A stretch of DNA of 64,000 nucleotides from Brevibacterium spongiae (GTDB taxonomy: Bacteria; Actinomycetota; Actinomycetes; Actinomycetales; Brevibacteriaceae), in NCBI RefSeq assembly GCF_026168515.1, contig NZ_CP093443.1, positions 3,782,001-3,846,000 on the forward strand. The letters run 5' to 3'. Below the pieces are notes generated by a model. It did not search any database. It was not told where the DNA came from and saw only the letters and a list, made by a program, of their open reading frames with translations. Both the position numbers and the translations under genes were made by a program. Positions 1 through 8,808 of this stretch are shown piece by piece. The first letter of the stretch is position 1. The number at the start of each line of letters is the position of its first letter.

Positions 1-173
1 ACCGTTCGCTGTTCGCCCTCACATGGCTGTTGGCTGCGCAGGGACTCCGGAGACGAGCCGCAGTGCGGTCGGCCTGAGCCACGGCACGGACGGCCCCAGC
101 CACGGCAACTGCGCCACGACGCCGCCAGGCTTGTCCCGGTCGGGCCGAGGCTCGCGCTCTCTCCTGGAGTGCT
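1..173. other. Left-edge sequence with no assignable gene
   Basis: This stretch lies downstream of the minus-strand EpsG-like gene, so the polysaccharide operon probably continues to the left. One minus-strand frame stays open to the edge but has no convincing start, so no gene is called. Confidence 0.4.
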
Positions 174-1268
174 TCAGGCCTTGAGCACGTTGTCCATGAG
201 GCCGATGTACTCGCTCCATCCAAGGAAGCCGGCCATGAGCGCCACGCTGCTCCACCCCTGCTTCCACCCTGTGAGGGAGAGTGCCGGCACTACCAGGACC
301 AGTGGAACGATCGACCAGGAATATGCCGCCACTCTGTCGCTGTAGTAGACGAACCCCAGAGCCAGATAGTACGTGTTGAGCAGGACGAAGGCGTGGAACA
401 GCTGGCCATACCACTCGGGCAGATTGTCGAACGTGCGCAATACGACATAGCCGAATACAACGACACAGAAACCGAGGACCCAGAAGTCCAATCGGTTCGT
501 ACCACCTGTGTAGAGATCGGCGTTTGCCGGGTCGGTATAGGTCTCGAGTTCTTCGGACGACGATGCGAACGGCGCCAGCAAGGTCGCGTTCAGCCCCGAC
601 AGGTACAGCAGCGAGAACAGCGCCCATACTGCGATGAGGAAGGCAGTCGGTGCTTTCGGCAGGAGGCGGACACCGAGGATGAACAGCGCCGCAGGAATGG
701 CCGACCAGTGGAACAGAGACGCAATAGCCAAGAGCACGAGCATCTTCCACAGCCGCGTACGCCGGCACAGCGCGACGAGCCCGAGAATGATGAACGCCAA
801 TGACAGCCCCTGCCGCAGAAGGTAGCTCGAATAGCCGGTGAAGAAGCCGAAGCAGAAGGTGATGTAGTACACCAGCGTGACCTGCCACGCAGATCGCAGC
901 AGCCACAGCAGCGCCGCAGCCATGATGGTCGACCCCAGCAGTGCGACGACGAAGAAATAGACCTTCGGATCGTGAGTGAACAGGCCGATGAGCCAGCTGA
1001 GGATGAGGAACGCCGGCTCGCGCCCTTCGGCAGTGTAGGTGTAGAAGATCTCATCAGCGGGGGCGAAGCTGAGGATCTGAAACTCCATCGAGTAGATCGC
1101 CTTATCGGAGATCTCGTAGTTGCTCACTGCCGCGACGATCGTGTTGATGAGCACGAGGGACACCAGCGGAAGAACCGCGTTGCTCCAATGCCTCAGCTTC
1201 GGGATTCTCCAGCTGAAAACCAACATGAGCACCCAGACCGTCGTCAGGGCGAACCAGATCGCGATCAT
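174..1268 (-). CDS. EpsG/Wzy-like polysaccharide polymerase (membrane protein)
   Basis: This 364-residue protein is almost entirely hydrophobic, with about ten predicted membrane segments. The pattern includes an early YEISDKAIYS/YTAEGREPAF loop, then LLRQGLSLAF and LFHWSAIP, which is typical of EpsG-family proteins thought to polymerise exopolysaccharide repeat units at the cytoplasmic membrane. The RQG-x-LA-x3 and HWSAI features are what I rely on. Its ATG overlaps the stop of the upstream BY-kinase gene by four bases (ATGA at 1265-1268), so the two are co-transcribed and translationally coupled. The substrate repeat unit cannot be read from sequence. A general O-antigen polymerase is the main alternative. 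Confidence 0.75.
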   Translation of the reverse strand: MIAIWFALTTVWVLMLVFSWRIPKLRHWSNAVLPLVSLVLINTIVAAVSNYEISDKAIYSMEFQILSFAPADEIFYTYTAEGREPAFLILSWLIGLFTHDPKVYFFVVALLGSTIMAAALLWLLRSAWQVTLVYYITFCFGFFTGYSSYLLRQGLSLAFIILGLVALCRRTRLWKMLVLLAIASLFHWSAIPAALFILGVRLLPKAPTAFLIAVWALFSLLYLSGLNATLLAPFASSSEELETYTDPANADLYTGGTNRLDFWVLGFCVVVFGYVVLRTFDNLPEWYGQLFHAFVLLNTYYLALGFVYYSDRVAAYSWSIVPLVLVVPALSLTGWKQGWSSVALMAGFLGWSEYIGLMDNVLKA

Positions 1269-2758
1269 GATCGGGAGAAGCCCTCGTCGGGAACCAACGG
1301 CATGGGCCTGGTCTCAGTACCGACTGCTTCCTCCCCGGATGCCCTCACCGAGGCGGACGATCGTTCTCGATCATCCGAGTATTCCGCCGCTTGCGGCTCA
1401 TCCGGTACCACGGCGCGAATTCCGTAAGTTCTGTGCCGATCGACTTCCGCACTCGACATCTGCACTCGGTTGAGCACCAACCCGATCGGAGCCTCCAACT
1501 CATCGAGTGCTCGCACCGACTCTGCGACAGTCCTCGCTTTGACTTGTCCGGCTGCGGCGACGAGGAGCGTCCGACTGGCCAGTTTGGACAGGACGAGACC
1601 GTCAGCCACCGGCAGCAGCGGTGGACCGTCAATGATGACAAGGTCGAATCTCCCTGTAAGTTCGGCCACGAGTTCGGCCATCGCTCGCGTTTCGAGCAGC
1701 TCGGTGGGATTGGGCGGAATCTCACCAGCAGCCAATACGTGCAGATCGTCGTCGCCCCATGTCTGCAGCAGCTCATCGAGACCGAGTCCGCTGACCAAGG
1801 CGGTCGTCAGCCCTGCCGCGCCCTCAAGCCCCAGACGTGGCGCCACGGACGGTCGACGCAGATCGGCGTCGACGATGACGACGCTCTGTCCGGCGCGGGC
1901 ACTGGCGACCGCCAGGTCGATCCCGATCGTCGTCTTGCCCTCACCCGGCCGTGAAGACGCGACCAGGAGCACCGTACTGTCTTCGTCGACATGCGCGAAG
2001 CGGAGGTTCGTGCGCAGCCGCAGAATGGATTCACCGCGGACTCCTCCGATCGCGGGCTCATCTCTGTTCGAGCGGTAGATGATTTCGCGATCTTCCGGTA
2101 CAGCGGCCAACAGAGGTGCCGCGGTGACCGCCGTCAGATCAGTCTTCGTTCGTACGACGTTGTCGTAAGTTCCCCGTATCACCGCGATGGCGATTCCCGC
2201 CGCCAGGCCGAACAGAGCACCGATGGGAATGAACAGCCAACTCGGCAGTCCGTCAGGCCGCTGAGGCGACACAGCCTCGTTCGCTTCTATGAGATCGATG
2301 GCCGATGAATCGGTCTTCCCCGGATTCTCCAGCATGCTGATCCGCTCCGTCAGACTGCGGGAGACCGCTGTCGACAGTCGCGCGGCACTATCAGCATCAC
2401 CGGCGCTGGCCTGGACTGTGATGAGCACTGTCTCCGGATCGCTGATCGCCTCTACCTGTGAGGCCAACTCCCCCGGAGTCGTATTGAGGTCGAGGTCGGT
2501 GATCACCGGCTCGAGGACGGATTCGGTGCCGACCATTCCCACGTAGGTCTGGATCCTCTCCTTGATGAAGTCGGAGGCCATGCGCATTTCGTACGGATCG
2601 CCCGAAGTCGGCACGGACACGAACAGTTCGGTCCGCGCAGAGTAGGAAGGCGGCAGAAGGGAATAGACCCCGAACCCGGCGGCTCCGCCGGCGAGCAGCA
2701 TGACGATGAGCATAATGAGGTGACGGCGGAGAAGGCGAACGAGCTGTGGGATTTTCAT
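1265..2758 (-). CDS. Wzz/BY-kinase fusion controlling polysaccharide chain length (copy 1)
   Basis: This 497-residue protein has an N-terminal Wzz-type chain-length domain bounded by two membrane helices (about 15-32 and 170-195) and a C-terminal bacterial tyrosine-kinase ATPase. Walker A is SSRPGEGKTT with Lys275, Walker A' is VVIVDADLRRP and Walker B is DLVIIDGPPLLP. BY-kinases couple autophosphorylation of a C-terminal tyrosine cluster to export of long chains. Here the tail has only two scattered tyrosines and no cluster, so phosphorylation control may differ. A paralogue with its Walker lysine at the same residue number lies at 5087-6706. It heads a minus-strand operon with the EpsG-like gene. 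Confidence 0.85.
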   Translation of the reverse strand: MKIPQLVRLLRRHLIMLIVMLLAGGAAGFGVYSLLPPSYSARTELFVSVPTSGDPYEMRMASDFIKERIQTYVGMVGTESVLEPVITDLDLNTTPGELASQVEAISDPETVLITVQASAGDADSAARLSTAVSRSLTERISMLENPGKTDSSAIDLIEANEAVSPQRPDGLPSWLFIPIGALFGLAAGIAIAVIRGTYDNVVRTKTDLTAVTAAPLLAAVPEDREIIYRSNRDEPAIGGVRGESILRLRTNLRFAHVDEDSTVLLVASSRPGEGKTTIGIDLAVASARAGQSVVIVDADLRRPSVAPRLGLEGAAGLTTALVSGLGLDELLQTWGDDDLHVLAAGEIPPNPTELLETRAMAELVAELTGRFDLVIIDGPPLLPVADGLVLSKLASRTLLVAAAGQVKARTVAESVRALDELEAPIGLVLNRVQMSSAEVDRHRTYGIRAVVPDEPQAAEYSDDRERSSASVRASGEEAVGTETRPMPLVPDEGFSRS

Positions 2759-3060
2759 CAGACGTCATTTTCGATCGGGCCGGAGAACCGGCAGGAGACG
2801 ACATCGCAGCGATATTCGATGTCCAGGGTCGTGCTCACGCACTCAGCCTAGTGAGAACAGAACAGTTGTTAACGGGATTCGAGAGTCGCTACGGTTCTCC
2901 GCGCCGATTGCACGGAATGCCGCACTCGTCATGCATACTCCCGCAAAGAGTCTGCACGATGGGCTGCTCGACAGCCGGCTGGCACCATACTGGAATTCGG
3001 ACCCGCCGATTCGGAGGACACCACTGTCTTGCACCGTCGGGAAGCAGGAGGATACCGCAG
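2759..3060. promoter_or_regulatory. Divergent intergenic region between BY-kinase 1 and the flippase
   Basis: About 300 bases separate the minus-strand kinase from the plus-strand flippase, so promoters for both must lie here. A plus-strand frame is open throughout and runs into the flippase, but its product before 3061 looks noncoding. I see an AACAGTTGTTAAC stretch near 2860-2872 but no promoter I would assign. Confidence 0.45.
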
Positions 3061-4329
3061 GTGAATAGCTCTCGTTCGGCTTTCCTTCTCGTCACTGTGG
3101 GAAACATCGCCGTCGCAGGTGCGCAGTGGTACATCGTTTGGCTGTTCGCCCAGCAGAGCGGACCCACCGCTGTCGGTCACTATTCGACCCTCATCGCGAT
3201 GATGACCCCCGTCTTCATCGCCTCCCAGCTGGGATTGCGCAATCTCTTCGTCACACTGCAGCGGACGGTTCGCTGGCGAATATACCTCGGCTGTCGATTG
3301 TCGACCGTCGGGCTGTCGGTGCTCATCATCGTCGGGCTGGTCATATTGGGGCCGGATCAGATCGACAGTTCTCTCGCGTGGCCTCTGCTGCTGATCAAGG
3401 TCAGCGATTCGATCGGAGACCTGTTCTACGCGCGGTTGCAGAAGACCGAACGTCTCTTCGCCTTCGGCCTCATTCTCATCACCGTGGCTCTTGTCAGCGT
3501 TGCTGCTGTGACCATAGTCGTCGTTGCCACCGGTTCGCCGGTCGCCGCCTTGTGGGCAGCCGCAGCGGTTTCGTTCGGAGGAACTGCGGTCACGATGTGG
3601 ACCGCCTCTGCTCGCCCTCCTGAAACGGCGAGCGAGGTGAAGTGTCGGACCACGGTCAGCAACGAGATCAGGGCACTCGTCTCCGCGGGCATCCCGATGT
3701 CGATGATGCAGGCAGTCTATTCTCTGCTGTCCTATGTCCCCTTGGCAGTCGTGGCCTGGTTCGGTTCGCCGGAAGATGTCGGTCGCTATGCCTCGGCTGC
3801 CTATCTGGTGGTCTTCGCAAATCTGGTGGGTGCCTCGATCGAGACAGTTGTGTTGCCGCGCTTTCGCGCCGTCTATGAGTCCGACGGCGCACTTTTCCTG
3901 CGCACAAGGGTCAAGAGGCTGTGTACGATCGGGCTGCTCGCCCTCGCCCCATTCGTCGTTCTCGCCGTGTTCATCGGTCCTTGGCTGCTGTCCGCGGTCT
4001 ATGGTGCTGGCTTCGAGCTCAGTCGAGTCTCCGTGCTCTATCTTTCCCTGGCAGCCATCTGCACACTCCCGACCTACCTGGCTTCGGCGAACCTGCTGGT
4101 CCTCAACCGATATTGGGCGACCTTCTTCGTCGGTGCCGCAGCAATCATCGCGGTACTGTGTGGCGGGGGTGTCGCCGGGGCGGTCGGGATGCCGGCGGTA
4201 GCCGCGGGCAGCCTCGCAGTGCTCATCGGTTCAGCGGTCCGGCTGATCGGAGAGATCCTGTGCTCGAAGCCTCGACCCGACAGGTTTCACACCAAGCCGT
4301 CCACAGACGGTGCACCGCTCGGTGCCTGA
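3061..4329 (+). CDS. Wzx-like polysaccharide flippase / oligosaccharide export protein
   Basis: This 422-residue protein has about 12 to 14 hydrophobic segments, starting NSSRSAFLLVTVGNIAVAG, in the manner of Wzx/RfbX members of the MOP superfamily. These move lipid-linked repeat units across the cytoplasmic membrane. I chose the GTG at 3061 because an AGGAGG lies at 3046-3051, nine bases upstream, and because the in-frame sequence before it would overlap the divergent kinase gene and looks noncoding. It is the only plus-strand gene in the polysaccharide locus. The assignment rests on topology and context; a general MATE-like exporter is possible but less likely. Confidence 0.75.
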   Translation: MNSSRSAFLLVTVGNIAVAGAQWYIVWLFAQQSGPTAVGHYSTLIAMMTPVFIASQLGLRNLFVTLQRTVRWRIYLGCRLSTVGLSVLIIVGLVILGPDQIDSSLAWPLLLIKVSDSIGDLFYARLQKTERLFAFGLILITVALVSVAAVTIVVVATGSPVAALWAAAAVSFGGTAVTMWTASARPPETASEVKCRTTVSNEIRALVSAGIPMSMMQAVYSLLSYVPLAVVAWFGSPEDVGRYASAAYLVVFANLVGASIETVVLPRFRAVYESDGALFLRTRVKRLCTIGLLALAPFVVLAVFIGPWLLSAVYGAGFELSRVSVLYLSLAAICTLPTYLASANLLVLNRYWATFFVGAAAIIAVLCGGGVAGAVGMPAVAAGSLAVLIGSAVRLIGEILCSKPRPDRFHTKPSTDGAPLGA

Positions 4330-4439
4330 AATCCGGAAGCTGTTCACTTCGCGAGCACACTGCACCGGGGTGGAGCCGACCAATCGCTCGAATTCAACTC
4401 CTGAGGTAGGGAGCCGACGGGCTCAGGCGGAGTTGGTCC

Positions 4440-5081
4440 TCAATTCGATGATGATTGCGCAGTACTGCGAAACTCCCAGTCGACGATGTCGAACACGCCC
4501 GGAAGCATCTGTTCGATCATCGTTTCGCTCAGTCGCGACCAGTCGTCATGGGGGTCCACGACATCGTCGCACTCGGGTCCGTCGACATGCGGCATGCGTG
4601 ATCGCTGAGCCCGCTCGACCAATTCTGTCCAGCGCCGCCTCGAGGTGACTCCGTACGCAGCCGCGAGGGGGCGGATGATTCTCGCGAACTCACGCAGCGT
4701 GAAGGACCGTTTGAGTGCGCTGGGCTCGAGGGTCACGGCTTGGCTTCGGTGCCACCGATCCATGCCGATGACGAGATCGGCATGGATGATGTCGGAGCTC
4801 TGCAGCCGCCGTGCCCTGAACTCGCTGAGGTCGAAACCCCATTCCGCAGCCAAAGACTCGACGTCATGTGTCACCGGCGCCCCCTCCACTCCGGCCGTTC
4901 CGGCACTATCGACTCGGAATCGGCCGGGGGCCACCTCGTCGAATCCCTGCTGGAGAAGTCCGGCAGCCAGTGGCGAACGGAACAGGTTGCCGGTGCAGAT
5001 GACGAGGATCCTGAACTCAATGCGGCCCCGGTCAAGCGATCTCCGGGTCGGATCGCTACTCAACGCAGTCGAGTTCCTCAC
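4440..5081 (-). CDS. Low-molecular-weight protein tyrosine phosphatase, active-site intact
   Basis: A 213-residue cytoplasmic phosphatase. The P-loop ICTGNLFRSPLAA holds the CX5R signature with Cys29 and Arg35, and a late VVDPHDD supplies the general-acid aspartate of the family. Such enzymes usually dephosphorylate the neighbouring BY-kinase and so reset chain export. The start lies only five bases after the stop of BY-kinase 2 (5087-6706), so they form one operon. It is longer than the usual 150-160 residues: extra N-terminal residues (1-22) and an insert before the DP motif are shared with the paralogue at 6860-7483. Confidence 0.85.
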   Translation of the reverse strand: MRNSTALSSDPTRRSLDRGRIEFRILVICTGNLFRSPLAAGLLQQGFDEVAPGRFRVDSAGTAGVEGAPVTHDVESLAAEWGFDLSEFRARRLQSSDIIHADLVIGMDRWHRSQAVTLEPSALKRSFTLREFARIIRPLAAAYGVTSRRRWTELVERAQRSRMPHVDGPECDDVVDPHDDWSRLSETMIEQMLPGVFDIVDWEFRSTAQSSSN

Positions 5082-5086
5082 GGCAC

Positions 5087-6706
5087 TCAGCTCCGATGCT
5101 CAGGCCCGAACCGACGCTTCGCTCGTTTGCCGAGTCTTCTCGCAAGCGTCGCTGAGCGCTTGTCGGCCGTTGCGTCTTGCTGCCGTCCTGACCCCGGTTC
5201 GGTTACGGGCCACCTCCGGGGAATATGAGCCGTGGATTCCGAGCCGAGCTGATCCGACATCCAGCTGCCTGAAGCTGTTCGCTCCGCAAGAATCGTATGC
5301 TCGTGCCCCGACCGGCCGCCGGACGGCACCAACTGCGGCTCTGCCGTTCGTTCCTGCGGAGCTGAAGTATAGGACACTGTGTATCCGTTGAGGTCGGCAT
5401 GGCCGAGGGGAACCTTGTTGACGACGAGGCTGAGAGGCGTGTCGACCACGGAAAGATCCTGCAGAGCTTCGTCGAGTTCATTGCGGGAAGCTTGGTTCAC
5501 TGCGACGACGTGGACGATCCGTCCGGCGGACTTCGCGAGAAGCAGACCGTCCGTGACCGGCAGCACCGGTGGGCAATCGAGGAGAACAGTGTCGAAGTCG
5601 TTGCCCAAGACTGCCATGAGTTTGGCCATCGCCCTTGATTCGATGAGTTCGACAGGATTGGCGACGCTGTCTCCGGCGGTGAGGACATAGAGTTCGTCCT
5701 GACCCCAGGGTTGCAGCAGATCGTGGACGTCGGCGGCCCCGACCAACGCCGTCGTCAGCCCGGCTGAGTTCTCCAATCCGAGTCGATCGGCAACGGCCGG
5801 CTGACGCAGATCGACGTCGACGAGAGCAACGCGCTGCCCGGACTGAGCCAGAGATACGGCAAGTTCGATGCAGGTAGAGGTCTTTCCTTCTGATGGGATC
5901 GACGAAGTGACAGCCAGGATGTTGCTCGAGTCCTCGACCCGCACGAAACGCAGGTTCGTCCTCAGCCGTCGTATCGCCTCGTCGTATGGTGTGTCCTGGC
6001 GAAGCGCCGGCACTCCAGTCCGGGACGAGGAGTCGCTGTGCATCGGCAGTGATCCGAGGATCGGCGCGTTCGTGATCTCTCGGATACCGGAGATTTCGCG
6101 GATCTTCGAGTCCACAGCCGACCGGAACAATGCGCCGGCGATGCCGAGGGAGGCTCCGAGCAGCATGCCGATGGTCACGTACAGCCACCAGGCAGGTCCG
6201 TCTGGGGACACCGGTACGATCGCGTCATTGGCAACCGCCAGCCTGATGCCCGACTGGGCTTTGCCATGCCTGGATTCGAGGTCGGTGATAGTCTTCGTGA
6301 GATTGTTCGCCACGGACTCGGACAGCAGCGCTGCTTGGCCTGGCGAGGCGGCGGTGGCGTCGACAGTCAGCAGCACGGTCCCGTGGTCCGATGAAGCCGA
6401 GACTTTGTCGGCCAGTTCCTCAGGAGTGAAGTCGAGGCTGAGCTCACGGATGACCGGTTCGAGCACTTTGCGTGAGTTCGCAAGGTCGACATACGTGCGC
6501 AGCCGTTCTTGGACGAAGGCGGAGGCGATCTGCTTCTGGTCCGGATTCGCAGCTTCGACCGTCGAGACGAACAGTTCGGTCTGGGACGTGTATTCACGCG
6601 ACTGCAAGAGGAACGCGGCTCCAGCGCACAGTCCGCCCACTGTAATCATCACCAACAGCAGAACGGCGTTCTTGCGCAGGATCCGCACATAGTCGACGAT
6701 ACTCAT
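5087..6706 (-). CDS. Wzz/BY-kinase fusion controlling polysaccharide chain length (copy 2)
   Basis: This 539-residue paralogue of the protein at 1265-2758 has an N-terminal Wzz domain between two membrane helices, then a kinase domain with Walker A SSIPSEGKTST (Lys275), Walker A' VALVDVDLRQP and Walker B VLLDCPPVLP. The tail is basic at its end (ARRLGKRAKRRFG) and has only GYTVSY as possible phosphoacceptors, with no tyrosine cluster. A matched phosphatase lies immediately downstream. The ATG overlaps by four bases (6703-6706) the stop of an open frame that shows no recognisable family. Confidence 0.85.
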   Translation of the reverse strand: MSIVDYVRILRKNAVLLLVMITVGGLCAGAAFLLQSREYTSQTELFVSTVEAANPDQKQIASAFVQERLRTYVDLANSRKVLEPVIRELSLDFTPEELADKVSASSDHGTVLLTVDATAASPGQAALLSESVANNLTKTITDLESRHGKAQSGIRLAVANDAIVPVSPDGPAWWLYVTIGMLLGASLGIAGALFRSAVDSKIREISGIREITNAPILGSLPMHSDSSSRTGVPALRQDTPYDEAIRRLRTNLRFVRVEDSSNILAVTSSIPSEGKTSTCIELAVSLAQSGQRVALVDVDLRQPAVADRLGLENSAGLTTALVGAADVHDLLQPWGQDELYVLTAGDSVANPVELIESRAMAKLMAVLGNDFDTVLLDCPPVLPVTDGLLLAKSAGRIVHVVAVNQASRNELDEALQDLSVVDTPLSLVVNKVPLGHADLNGYTVSYTSAPQERTAEPQLVPSGGRSGHEHTILAERTASGSWMSDQLGSESTAHIPRRWPVTEPGSGRQQDATADKRSATLARRLGKRAKRRFGPEHRS

Positions 6707-6859
6707 TTCGGTTCCAATCGGGTCGAAAGACGGACAGCGGCGTTGGTGATCGTTTTCAACTCTACTTTCGCGTGCTCGAGGACGGCCGGTGTCACGGTCG
6801 AGCTTGCGGCGCCCCGCAAGGAACCTGCGGCGGACAGCAGCGTGCCCGACCGTCGGAGT
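6707..6859 (-). other. Gap holding an open frame coupled to BY-kinase 2
   Basis: Between the second phosphatase gene and BY-kinase 2 lies a minus-strand frame that is open from 6948 and ends at 6703, where its stop overlaps the kinase ATG as ATGA. Its last 50 residues (EVLAELRRSG...VKLSTRLEPK-like composition, mixed charged and small residues) look more protein-like than a random shadow. No good ATG start exists; TTG or GTG starts could give 30 to 45 residues. It may be a leader peptide, a decayed gene or chance. Confidence 0.3.
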
Positions 6860-7483
6860 TCAGCCAGGACCTCCGTAGACGTGCTCCTGCACTTCCCAAT
6901 GCCCGATCGTCGAGACAGCCTTGTCGATCTGCGAACCCATTCGTTCAAAAGTCCTCAGCGACCGGAACAGCGGATCGATGACATCATCATCGCTGCCGTC
7001 GCCTCTCGGAGCGGTGCGATAACGCGGAGCCAGCGCGGCCAAAGACTGCCACCTCCCGGCCGGGGCTGCCAGCCGCTCGGGACGAATTGTCGGGAGAATG
7101 CGGGCGAATTCCCGCAATGTGAACGTGAACCGCAGAGCCTGTGGGACACGATTGACGACTTCTCTGCGGATCACCCGATCCATGACCAGGATGAGATCTG
7201 TTTCGAGGGCAGCGGCTTCGTCGAATTCACTGGCGACGAAACCATGCAGTCTGATGTTGCGTCGTGCCGCCAATTCCAACACCTCGACGACCGCAGGGCG
7301 TCCCATGACAGCTTTCGTGCCGGCACTGGAGACGGCGAACTCTCCCGGGGCCCTGTCATCGAGTTCTCGCTGCAGAATGCGTGCGGCCAGTGGAGAACGG
7401 CAGGTATCAGTGGATCCGACCACGAGGATCCGAAAGCCTGCGGGGATCACCGCCCAGCCTCCGTTCGACTCCGTACGGGTCAT
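6860..7483 (-). CDS. Low-molecular-weight phosphatase homologue lacking the catalytic cysteine
   Basis: A 207-residue paralogue of the phosphatase at 4440-5081, with the same extra N-terminal segment and the conserved LREFARI and DVIDP stretches. The P-loop reads VVGSTDTCRSPLAA: the nucleophilic cysteine position is Gly23 (codon GGA), while the second family cysteine (Cys28) and the arginine (Arg29) remain. A classical LMW phosphatase cannot work without that nucleophile, so this is probably a pseudo-phosphatase that binds phosphotyrosine or the kinase. The frame is otherwise intact. The ATG at 7483 overlaps the stop of the sugar transferase (7480-7483, ATGA), which fixes the start. Confidence 0.8.
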   Translation of the reverse strand: MTRTESNGGWAVIPAGFRILVVGSTDTCRSPLAARILQRELDDRAPGEFAVSSAGTKAVMGRPAVVEVLELAARRNIRLHGFVASEFDEAAALETDLILVMDRVIRREVVNRVPQALRFTFTLREFARILPTIRPERLAAPAGRWQSLAALAPRYRTAPRGDGSDDDVIDPLFRSLRTFERMGSQIDKAVSTIGHWEVQEHVYGGPG

Positions 7484-8595
7484 GAGGCCGTCTCCACGGC
7501 TGGGCCGGTCTCCAATGACCGGAAAGATTGAGATGTCCGAGTCCGTCGCAGCATTCCGTTGAGCCTGTGCGTGGGCGGTGTGACCTGAGACGATCCGATG
7601 TGATGTCCGGTTTCCGGCCAAAGAGCGCAGACCGCGAACGCCTGTTCGGGATGCGTACGCTGCCCGAACCTTGACAGGTCGGAAGGATCGTCACAGCCTT
7701 CGAATCCGACTTCTGTGAGAATCGCCAGATCGTCGCTTCCCGGCGGCAGGATCCAGACCGCGAATGTCGCTTCGGTTGCCCGGGCACGGTTCGTCGCGAG
7801 ACGGACGACCTCGCGTCGGACGACCACATCGTTGTCAGCGTCCGGATGCGCATCGAATCGAATCACCACCGCGTCACCGTCGGCAGTCGAAATATCACAG
7901 CGCCCGACCCCGTTGCCGGATGTGCTTCGCACCGACCACGTTCGAACATCCTCGGTGCGCCCTTCTTCGTCGAACACCAGAAGGTCGGACTTCAGCGTTC
8001 CGCCGAAGTTGTCAGCGGTCGCCTCGCCGTCCTGACTGATGCCGTCGGCGCGCAGCACGATTCTGATGGTTCGGAGGATGATCCGCAGGTCGACAGCGAG
8101 ACTCGCCGTATCGACGTATTGGACATCGAGATCGAACCGGTCATCCCAGCGCACTTGATTGCGTCCGCTGACTTGAGCCAGCCCGCTCAGTCCCCCGCGG
8201 ATCAGGTGCCTCCGACGCTGATGAGGAGAATAGTGAGGAAGATAGCGTGTCGGCAGGGGCCGCGGACCGATGAAGCTCATCTCGCCCCGCAGGATGTTCC
8301 ATAGGCTCGGAAGTTCGTCCAGACTGCTTGAACGCAGCATTCGGCCGAACCGAGTCAGCCTCTGGGCGTCTGAGACCAGTCCCTGCGCGGGGTCGGCATT
8401 GAGCATGGTGCGAAACTTCCAGAGCCGGAAGACCTTCTCTCCCTTCGTCACTCTCTGCTGAGTGAAGAAGATAGGCGACCCCAGAAAGACGAACACAAGG
8501 ACGGCGACGACGATGAAGACCGGTGAGAGAACAATAAGGGCGACGAGGGCACCGATGACATCGAGCATCCTCTTGGCGGAGTGATATCTCGTCAT
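7480..8595 (-). CDS. Undecaprenyl-phosphate sugar transferase with extra C-terminal domain
   Basis: This 371-residue protein begins MTRYHSAKRMLDVIGA, followed by one membrane hairpin and the catalytic core of bacterial sugar transferases (WbaP/CpsE type): KFRTM, RSSSLDELPSLWNILRGEMSFIGPRP and GLSGLAQVSGRN. Enzymes of this family load the first sugar phosphate onto the lipid carrier. The core ends near residue 200. The remaining 170 residues are not part of the family; a stretch REVVRLATNRARATEATFAVW followed by a VGFEG segment faintly resembles a GNAT acetyltransferase half. The start at 8595 has a GGAGG 12 bases upstream. It is first in the operon with the dead phosphatase, BY-kinase 2 and the active phosphatase. 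Confidence 0.85.
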   Translation of the reverse strand: MTRYHSAKRMLDVIGALVALIVLSPVFIVVAVLVFVFLGSPIFFTQQRVTKGEKVFRLWKFRTMLNADPAQGLVSDAQRLTRFGRMLRSSSLDELPSLWNILRGEMSFIGPRPLPTRYLPHYSPHQRRRHLIRGGLSGLAQVSGRNQVRWDDRFDLDVQYVDTASLAVDLRIILRTIRIVLRADGISQDGEATADNFGGTLKSDLLVFDEEGRTEDVRTWSVRSTSGNGVGRCDISTADGDAVVIRFDAHPDADNDVVVRREVVRLATNRARATEATFAVWILPPGSDDLAILTEVGFEGCDDPSDLSRFGQRTHPEQAFAVCALWPETGHHIGSSQVTPPTHRLNGMLRRTRTSQSFRSLETGPAVETAS

Positions 8596-8808
8596 CGTTC
8601 GTCGGCCTCCGCTGATAGGTCGTTCTGTCTGACGGTGCTGATCCAGTGAACATGGGCTTCGGTGCACCCGTCCGTTTCGGTTGGCGGCATAGCTGCTCGC
8701 TCCTTCGCTCTTCATCTGTCTCTCATGCTAGGCATCTGCGCCAGCCACGAACGTCGGCATGCGGCGAACCTGCGGGTTGCCGCCTATCTGTTGTGGTCGT
8801 CGTCGGAC

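Noticed and set aside
19..906. Long minus-strand frame beside the EpsG-like gene
   Set aside because: Arg/His/Pro-rich shadow composition in a different frame of the same strand; the EpsG-like frame has clear membrane helices and an ATGA coupling.
2746..3060. Flippase start upstream at 2746
   Set aside because: The extra 105 residues overlap the divergent kinase start and look noncoding; AGGAGG fits GTG 3061.
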